The position numbers were made by a program, and so were the translations under genes. Positions 7,507-12,022 of a stretch of 12,022 bases of DNA are shown one piece after another (positions within the stretch are counted from its first letter, which is position 1; each line of letters opens with the position of its first letter). Under the pieces are notes generated by a model that was not told the DNA's origin, made no database searches, and saw only the letters and a program-made list of their open reading frames with translations. Source of the DNA: Candidatus Caldarchaeum sp. (lineage in GTDB: Archaea; Thermoproteota; Nitrososphaeria_A; Caldarchaeales; Caldarchaeaceae); NCBI GenBank assembly GCA_025058435.1, contig JANXEM010000041.1, forward strand, positions 1-12,022, in the 5' to 3' direction.

Positions 7507-8212
7507 GGCTCGCCAAAATATTTTCCACTTTTTCATGGAGCGAAAGGACGTAGGGCATCTGCTCCGATTCAGCCAACTCTACGGCGAGCTGGTCTACTTC
7601 TTTGACCGATTTAGGCCCATGGATGACGATCATCTTAGGCCTGACGGGGAAAATTTTCGCCGCGATGATGGGGGACCGGCCACGTGAAACGTTTGTGAAA
7701 ACCACGACCCTCACCGTGTTTGCGCCGAAAAGCCGGAAAAAGTCGTAAGGCCCGAGTCTTTTGATGGCTTCGAGGCTGTCGACGACCGTGTATCCATAAA
7801 CCAGATGGCTGCTTTGGCTTTGGCCGGCCAGCCAAACCCCCTTAAGCTGCTTAACGACATCGGCCATGATTTTCGGGGAAGAATATTCGGCCATCCCCAA
7901 AACCACGCCTGAAAGGTTCGTCACATCAACGGAAAACTGCCGAATCTTCATCCCGCCCTTCCTCTCGTCAAGCCTAATCAAAGCCTCCACATACCTCCGC
8001 ACAAAATCAGTCCCCGGCGACTTGCGGCGGCTCTTTTCATAATCGCTCAAAACCGAAGAAGCAATCCCCATCTCCTTTGCGATGTTCTTCTGGCTGAGCT
8101 CAAAAAGAGTCCGCCATTTCTTCAACACATCGCCGGGCCTTTTCGAGAAAACCACCTCGCCAGCGATGATGTTCATCAAATTCAACCGCCTGTTCTGGTC
8201 AATTTCCGACAA
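7493..8212 (-). CDS. Archaeal XRE-family helix-turn-helix transcriptional regulator (COG1709-like)
   Basis: 239 residues from a TTG start. Residues about 28-64 form a Cro/C1-type helix-turn-helix (LKKWRTLFELSQKNIAKEMG, recognition helix ASSVLSDYEKSRRKSPG). The remaining about 150 residues form an alpha/beta domain with YGYTVVDSLEAIKRLG, LFGANTVRVVVFTNVSRGRSP and PKMIVIHGP. I recognise this pairing from an archaeal regulator family (COG1709) whose ligand I do not know; the C-terminal domain is probably a sensor or dimerisation module. The start is uncertain: ATG 8176 (227 residues) is the alternative, and a TATA-like ATATTTAAG at 8223-8232 fits that start better. It is divergent from the ABC ATPase gene across 218 bp, which makes regulation of that locus or itself plausible but unproven. 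Its end overlaps the Hsp20-like gene. Confidence 0.75.
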   Translation of the reverse strand: MSEIDQNRRLNLMNIIAGEVVFSKRPGDVLKKWRTLFELSQKNIAKEMGIASSVLSDYEKSRRKSPGTDFVRRYVEALIRLDERKGGMKIRQFSVDVTNLSGVVLGMAEYSSPKIMADVVKQLKGVWLAGQSQSSHLVYGYTVVDSLEAIKRLGPYDFFRLFGANTVRVVVFTNVSRGRSPIIAAKIFPVRPKMIVIHGPKSVKEVDQLAVELAESEQMPYVLSLHEKVENILASLNSP

Positions 8213-8353
8213 CTTCCATACTGCTTAAATATCCCGAGCTCCTCCATAAAACATTAACTACGCATTATCCAGCCAGTAATCAAGAGCACGCCATCCACCG
8301 GTCAAGGCCAAAAATTTTTCCACAACCGAGATCTCCTGACTCGTCATCCAAAA

Positions 8354-8362
8354 TTCTATATA
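8354..8362 (+). promoter_or_regulatory. Putative TATA element ahead of the ABC ATPase gene
   Basis: TTCTATATA lies 70-77 nt upstream of the GTG at 8431 in the intergenic region shared with the divergent regulator; it would give a leader of about 45 nt. An AT-rich stretch AAAATTTTTTAC at 8402-8413 is an alternative that would make the transcript leaderless. Confidence 0.35.
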
Positions 8363-8421
8363 GCATCTTTACATGACTATTGCACAACAAACCAGCGGAA
8401 TGAAAATTTTTTACCACGGTT

Positions 8422-8438
8422 TTCAACCACGTGTTGAA
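8422..8438. repeat. Inverted repeat spanning the GTG start of the ATPase gene
   Basis: TTCAAC (8422-8427) and GTTGAA (8433-8438) are perfect 6-bp inverted arms around CACGT. The start codon GTG (8431-8433) sits in the loop and right arm. ACCACG also occurs twice in direct orientation (8413-8418, 8426-8431). It could be an operator or an RNA hairpin masking the start, or chance. Confidence 0.35.
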
Positions 8439-9507
8439 GACGGAGTTGTCGCACATCTACCTCGAGAACGTCACCAAAAAATTCGGCAACACGACAGCGG
8501 TCGACGACGTCAACCTATCGATAGAAAAGGGCGAGATATTTTCGGTATTGGGCCCGAGCGGATGCGGCAAAACCACCACTTTAAGGATTATCGCTGGCCT
8601 TCTCAACCCAGACACAGGCCGAGTTTATGTGAAGAACGAAGACATCACGGAAATGCCGCCCGAAAAAAGAAATTTGGCCATGGTTTTTCAAGATTACGCG
8701 TTATGGCCGCACATGACCGTGTTCGACAACATCGCCTTCGGCCTAAAACTGAAGAAAAAAGAACGCGGCGAGATAACAAAAACGGTCAAGCAGGTTTTGG
8801 AGTTGGTGAAGCTGGAAGGTTTTGAAGCCCGTTATCCTACGCAGTTGTCCGGAGGCCAGCAGCAGCGGGTGGCCCTCGCACGTGCGTTGGCGCTTAACCC
8901 TCAAGCAATCCTTTTCGACGAGCCGCTCAGCAACTTGGACGCAAAGCTCAGAGAAGAACTCCGATATGAACTCAAAACGCTGCTCAAAAGCGTCGGAATA
9001 ACGGCGGTCTACGTGACCCACGACCAGCTCGAGGCCTTTACCGTGTCCGACAGAATAGCCATCATGAGAAACGGGCGAATAGTTCAAATCGGTTCTCCCA
9101 AGGAGATATATGAAGAACCGCGTGACCGTTTCGTGGCCGGGTTCATCGGCGAAAGCAGTTTGTTAGACGGCGACGTCGTCAACATATCAGGTGATTACGT
9201 GGACGTCAAAATCAACGGAGGCCAGACCGTTAGGGCGAGAAGACCGCGAAACGGGGAATTATCGGTCGGTCAAGAGGTTAACCTAATTTTAAGACCGGAA
9301 TCGCTAAAAATCGCCGAAAAAGAGAACCGAAACACCGTAAAATCCACCGTTGTCAGGGTAACGTATTTGGGTGACCGTGTTGAATATCATCTAAGCTTGG
9401 CGGGCGGGATGGTTAAATGTCGTTATTCGGGTGAAAAAACCGTGGGATCGGGTGCGGAGGTTCTGGTAGAGTTTATTCCAGAAAAAATTGTAATTGTGGG
9501 AAAATAG
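8431..9507 (+). CDS. ABC importer ATP-binding protein with TOBE domain (MalK/PotA/FbpC type)
   Basis: 358 residues. All nucleotide-binding motifs are intact: Walker A GPSGCGKT (41-48), Q-loop VFQDYALWPHMT (Gln87), signature LSGGQQQR (139-146), Walker B ILFDEP (160-165), D-loop SNLD (167-170) and switch His197 (VTHDQ). After about residue 240 a C-terminal regulatory TOBE/OB region follows (LDGDVVNISGDYVDVKING, then VNLILRPESLKI), as in ATPases that energise uptake of sugars, polyamines or ferric iron. It would dimerise on the cytoplasmic side of two permease subunits, which are not in this window. The binding-protein genes lie directly downstream, 127 bp away, but with their own promoter, so it need not be one transcript. 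GTG 8431 was chosen as start; TTG 8434 and 8446 are alternatives. Substrate is not fixed by this sequence. Confidence 0.92.
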   Translation: MLKTELSHIYLENVTKKFGNTTAVDDVNLSIEKGEIFSVLGPSGCGKTTTLRIIAGLLNPDTGRVYVKNEDITEMPPEKRNLAMVFQDYALWPHMTVFDNIAFGLKLKKKERGEITKTVKQVLELVKLEGFEARYPTQLSGGQQQRVALARALALNPQAILFDEPLSNLDAKLREELRYELKTLLKSVGITAVYVTHDQLEAFTVSDRIAIMRNGRIVQIGSPKEIYEEPRDRFVAGFIGESSLLDGDVVNISGDYVDVKINGGQTVRARRPRNGELSVGQEVNLILRPESLKIAEKENRNTVKSTVVRVTYLGDRVEYHLSLAGGMVKCRYSGEKTVGSGAEVLVEFIPEKIVIVGK

Positions 9508-9572
9508 TGAAACCACCGATAAATGGACTATGATTAATTGGTTGAGCTTAGACAGAATATAGTAATTTATCC

Positions 9573-9583
9573 AAAATATATCT
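9573..9583 (+). promoter_or_regulatory. Putative TATA element for solute-binding protein gene 1
   Basis: AAAATATATCT has its TATA core 58 nt ahead of the ATG at 9635. The second binding-protein gene has a similar box at nearly the same distance (59 nt), which supports the call by comparison. The downstream leader is also similar between the two copies. Confidence 0.5.
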
Positions 9584-10585
9584 GACCCTTGAAAAATTTT
9601 TTACTCGGAAGGGTGGAACAAATTTCGCGGAGAAATGAATTCGAAAAATTTGCTGCCGGTCGGCATCGTAGCCGCGGTCGTTGCGGTGGCTTTGTTGGGT
9701 GGTGTGCTGCTGCTGGGCAACCAGATGAGCGCGGGTTCTGGGCAGAAGACTCGTGTAGTGTATGCGACGGCTGGAGACGTGAACATGTTGGCGTTGATGC
9801 AGAACGTCATAGGTCCGATGTATGAACAGAAATATCCCGACGTGCAGGTATCGACCATCCACACGGGCCCGGGAGACGCCGGAAGCAGGACAATCTTCGA
9901 GAAGTTGAGGGCGGCGAGGGATGCGAATCGGGCTTGCTGGGACGTTGACGTAGCCGTGGTTCATCAAGTCTTCATGTCGTGGGCCATTCCAGAGGGGTTG
10001 CTGCTCAAGTACGCCGACGGAGCTACGACTTGGAAATACGTCACTTCTGAACATGCCAAAGTGGCCCTCGGGACGAACATCGAAGGATACGGCATCCCGC
10101 TATTCCACAGCCAAGTGGCCATCGCCTACAACACAAAATACGTCAAAACGCCGCCGAAAAGCTACGAAGAAATAGTCAAATGGGTTCAGCAAAACCCGTC
10201 GAAATTCGGCTACAACGGCATCAAAGGCGGCATGTCTGGAGTCGGTTTCGTAATAGGATGGGTCTACTGGAAGACGGGAGAATATAACCGGCTGACCAGA
10301 GGGCCTCACGACAGCGAGTTGATCAAAACGAAGGTGACCAGCGCGTTTCAGGAGCTGAAAGAATTCAACAAATTCGTCACCATCACGGCGGGCAACGTCG
10401 GAACCCTCGACATGCTGGCCCGTGAAGAAATCTGGATGGGCCCCGTATGGGTCGACATGTTCTACACATGGATGCTCGAAGGCAGAATGCCATCCCACAT
10501 CAGACTCTTCATCCCCGACCCAGGCCTTCCAGGCCAGCCGATGTATTTGGTGATTCCGTCCAAAGCCTGCTCACCCGACAGGGCG
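9573..10585 (+). repeat. Tandem gene duplication, left unit (promoter plus binding protein)
   Basis: This segment, from the TATA-like box to codon 317 of binding protein 1, corresponds to 11009-12022. The coding parts align without gaps and the leaders align with a one-base difference. The duplication is old enough for about a quarter of residues to have changed. Confidence 0.75.
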
Positions 10586-10822
10586 AAACAGCTGATCGAA
10601 TACATAACGAGCCCCGAAGTCCAAGCCAAGGTAATAGTCGAAAGATACAACTGGTATCCGGGAATCGACGGAAAACACGTAATGGACCATGTTTCAGCGG
10701 AAGCAAAGCAGAGGCTTTTCGGAGACATAACGCCCGAAATCCTCTCGAAACACGGTAGAATGTTCCCGCTGTCGCAGACCTTCACGGAAATACTCAAGAC
10801 CTACGAAGGAGTAGTCGGGTAA
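9635..10822 (+). CDS. ABC transporter solute-binding protein, copy 1
   Basis: 395 residues. An N-terminal hydrophobic span (about 9-28) after a short basic start (MNSKNLLP) acts as signal or membrane anchor. No lipobox cysteine follows, so an uncleaved anchor or Sec cleavage is likelier than lipidation. The mature part resembles family-1 extracellular binding proteins of the iron/thiamine/polyamine or YnjB kind: YATAGDVNML, HTGPGDAGSRTIFEKLRA, WDVDVAVVHQ, EGYGIPLFHSQVAIAYNTKY, PPKSYEEIVKWV, and a C-terminal lobe with VWVDMFYTWM and PGLPGQPMYLVIPSKA. Such proteins capture a ligand outside the cell and deliver it to an ABC permease; the ATPase gene just upstream is the probable partner. Cys101 and Cys312 are kept in the paralogue and could form a disulfide. 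The start is supported because similarity to copy 2 begins at the same MNSKN, while the leaders differ by a one-base shift just before it. The ligand is unknown. Confidence 0.88.
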   Translation: MNSKNLLPVGIVAAVVAVALLGGVLLLGNQMSAGSGQKTRVVYATAGDVNMLALMQNVIGPMYEQKYPDVQVSTIHTGPGDAGSRTIFEKLRAARDANRACWDVDVAVVHQVFMSWAIPEGLLLKYADGATTWKYVTSEHAKVALGTNIEGYGIPLFHSQVAIAYNTKYVKTPPKSYEEIVKWVQQNPSKFGYNGIKGGMSGVGFVIGWVYWKTGEYNRLTRGPHDSELIKTKVTSAFQELKEFNKFVTITAGNVGTLDMLAREEIWMGPVWVDMFYTWMLEGRMPSHIRLFIPDPGLPGQPMYLVIPSKACSPDRAKQLIEYITSPEVQAKVIVERYNWYPGIDGKHVMDHVSAEAKQRLFGDITPEILSKHGRMFPLSQTFTEILKTYEGVVG

Positions 10823-10839
10823 AAAACAAAAACCCAAAA

Positions 10840-10846
10840 TTTTTTT
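10840..10846 (+). terminator. Putative oligo-T terminator after binding-protein gene 1
   Basis: Seven consecutive T residues lie 18 bp after the stop codon of the first binding-protein gene, within a strongly AT-rich stretch. Archaeal RNA polymerase commonly terminates at such T runs without a hairpin. Confidence 0.45.
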
Positions 10847-11008
10847 AAGATATAAAATAACTAAGCTTAAAAATGAATTGTTAACCGACAATTTTAGCGG
10901 GTTAAATGAGCATTATGAAAGCATAAGCAGCCAAGACAGTGCTGACCTCCGGCGGAAGCGGGTAATGTTGGTTTATTGAAATAAAATTACGTTAATAGAG
11001 ATAATTCT
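10847..11008. other. Intergenic segment with inverted repeats, no gene seen
   Basis: This stretch between the two binding-protein genes has no convincing open frame. It contains a 6-bp inverted repeat, AATTGT (10876-10881) with ACAATT (10888-10893). A second one overlaps it: TTAACC (10881-10886) with GGTTAA (10900-10905). These could be alternative hairpins or a regulator site. No tRNA, box C/D or known riboswitch pattern was recognised. Confidence 0.3.
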
Positions 11009-11018
11009 GAAATATAGC
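11009..11018 (+). promoter_or_regulatory. Putative TATA element for solute-binding protein gene 2
   Basis: GAAATATAGC has its TATA core 59 nt ahead of the ATG at 11072, matching the position of the box ahead of copy 1. In the 31 columns starting at the two boxes I count about 21 identical bases, so promoter and leader appear to have been duplicated with the gene. Confidence 0.5.
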
Positions 11019-11071
11019 GTAGCCTTCGAAGGTTTATTATTTCGATGGAGGGAGGAATTGTCGCGGAAAAA

Positions 11072-12022
11072 ATGAACTCCAAAAATTTGATTCCGTTAGG
11101 CGTGGTCGCTGCGGTTGTTGCGGTGGCGTTGGTTGTCGGTGTGTTCATGATGTCGAATCAGCCGGCGACAACGGGTGACCGGAAGATAAAGCTGGTTTTC
11201 GCGACGGCGGGTGACGTGAGCCAGTTGACGATGATGCAGAACATCATCGGGCCGATGTTTGAGCAGAAACACCCCGACGTGCATTTGGTGTCGATTCACA
11301 CGGGGCCGGGAGACGCGGGCAGCAGGACAATCTTTGAGAAGATCAAGGCTGCGAAGGACGCGAACAAGGCTTGCTGGGACGTAGACGCCGCCTTCGTTCA
11401 TCAGATCTTTATGTCGTGGGCTATGCCGGAGGGCTTGTTGATGAAATATGCGGAAACCGCGTCGACTTGGAAATATGTGACGTCGGAGCACGCTAAAGTG
11501 GCTTTGGGCGTCAACATCGAAGGCTACGGAATCCCCGTTATCCACAGCCAAGTCGCCATGGCCTACAACACCAAATACGTCAAAGACCCTCCGAAAGATT
11601 TTCAGGGAATAGTTGAATGGGTCAAGAAGAACCCGTCCAAATTCGGCTACAACGGCATCAAAGGCGGCCTTTCCGGAGTTGGCTTCGTCCTCGGATGGAC
11701 TTACTGGAAGACCGGCGAATACGAAAGATTGGTGAAAGGCCCGCATGACCCCGAGCTGATCAAAACCAAAGTAACCAGCGCGCTCCAAGAGCTGAAGGAA
11801 TTCAACAAACACGTGACCATAACCGCCGGCAACGTCGGAACTCTCGACATGCTTGCCCGGGAAGAAATCTGGCTGGCCCCTGTATGGGTCGACATGTTCT
11901 ACACATGGATGATTGACGGCAGAATGCCGCCGCACATCAAACTCTACATCCCCGACCCAGGCCTTCCAGGGCTCGCGATGTACCTCGTCATTCCCGCCAA
12001 AGCATGCTACCCCGACAGGGCG
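11072..12022 (+). CDS. ABC transporter solute-binding protein, copy 2 (3' end outside window)
   Basis: The frame is open from ATG 11072 to the last base (317 codons). It aligns without gaps to residues 1-317 of copy 1, with about 76% identity counted by eye. Differences concentrate in the membrane anchor and the linker after it (residues 21-45). Shared blocks include HTGPGDAGSRTIFEK, TWKYVTSEHAKVALG, FGYNGIKGG, NVGTLDMLAREEIW and VWVDMFYTWM. Substitutions that might touch ligand choice include LF to VI before HSQVA, and GQPMYLVIPS to GLAMYLVIPA. Role as for copy 1: extracytoplasmic ligand capture for an ABC importer, membrane-anchored. An in-frame ATG at 11045 could add nine residues (MEGGIVAEK). 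I prefer 11072 because copy 1 has no matching start and the leaders lose frame relative to each other there. About 78 residues should lie beyond the window. Confidence 0.87.
   Translation, partial: MNSKNLIPLGVVAAVVAVALVVGVFMMSNQPATTGDRKIKLVFATAGDVSQLTMMQNIIGPMFEQKHPDVHLVSIHTGPGDAGSRTIFEKIKAAKDANKACWDVDAAFVHQIFMSWAMPEGLLMKYAETASTWKYVTSEHAKVALGVNIEGYGIPVIHSQVAMAYNTKYVKDPPKDFQGIVEWVKKNPSKFGYNGIKGGLSGVGFVLGWTYWKTGEYERLVKGPHDPELIKTKVTSALQELKEFNKHVTITAGNVGTLDMLAREEIWLAPVWVDMFYTWMIDGRMPPHIKLYIPDPGLPGLAMYLVIPAKACYPDRA

Larger units (their letters stand above)
11009..12022 (+). repeat. Tandem gene duplication, right unit (cut by window end)
   Basis: This is the partner of 9573-10585. The unit's right boundary is not visible. 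The intervening 10823-11008 has no obvious counterpart in the gap ahead of copy 1, so the duplicated unit seems to start near the TATA box. Confidence 0.75.

Noticed and set aside
8373..8825. Plus-strand open frame of 150 codons starting upstream of the ATPase gene.
   Set aside because: It overlaps the conserved Walker A and Q-loop coding region in another frame, and its product is Arg/His-rich without a domain.
8431..10822. Assigning the importer to maltose, iron or spermidine by name.
   Set aside because: The ATPase type is shared by all these systems, and the binding proteins lack a ligand signature I can read, so naming a substrate would be guesswork.
11096..11935. Long minus-strand open frame (279 codons) antisense to binding-protein gene 2, with similar antisense frames under gene 1 (9548-10054, 10100-10498).
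   Set aside because: The frames mirror each other only because the plus-strand paralogues are similar and GC-rich at third positions. The translation is His/Arg/Val/Phe-rich with no recognisable domain, and the plus-strand family match is strong.
1..12022. CRISPR arrays, tRNA genes, insertion sequences.
   Set aside because: No regularly spaced repeats, cloverleaf-like sequence or transposase motifs were seen on either strand.

Overview
The window looks archaeal, most likely a thermophilic member of the TACK branch; an Aigarchaeota/Caldiarchaeum-like lineage is my best guess, from recognition rather than from any marker gene. The supporting signs are AT-rich TATA-like boxes about 30-60 nt ahead of several starts, short or possibly absent leaders, TTG/GTG starts, a helix-turn-helix regulator of a type I associate with archaea, and a PRC-barrel plus zinc-ribbon protein. 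Coding density is high: two convergent gene pairs overlap at their 3' ends and one co-directional pair shares a stop/start. I see no tRNA, rRNA, CRISPR array or transposase.

Layout. (1) 2-418 is the C-terminal end of a molybdenum hydroxylase large subunit (aerobic CO dehydrogenase / xanthine dehydrogenase family), followed by a PRC-barrel/zinc-ribbon protein (463-891). (2) 971-2521 encodes a multi-membrane-span GT-C glycosyltransferase. It converges on a thiamine-diphosphate-dependent enzyme (2505-4175, minus) with a 17-bp 3' overlap. (3) From a divergent promoter region (4176-4279) runs a two-gene operon: a large UPF0182-family membrane protein (4280-7078) and a small membrane-anchored protein with an Hsp20-like domain (7078-7506). 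(4) A minus-strand XRE-type regulator (7493-8212) overlaps the end of that operon by 14 bp and is divergent from an ABC importer ATPase (8431-9507). (5) Two tandem, closely related solute-binding proteins follow (9635-10822 and 11072 to beyond the window), each with its own similar promoter and leader.

How they work together. The right-hand part (8213-12022) is an ABC uptake locus with ATPase, two paralogous binding proteins and possibly a divergently transcribed regulator; the permeases are not in the window. The ligand cannot be read from sequence; the binding proteins look most like the iron/thiamine/polyamine/YnjB type. The most intriguing unit is the UPF0182 plus membrane Hsp20-like pair, where tight coupling suggests a joint function at the membrane. 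The left-hand genes show no clear pathway link to each other.
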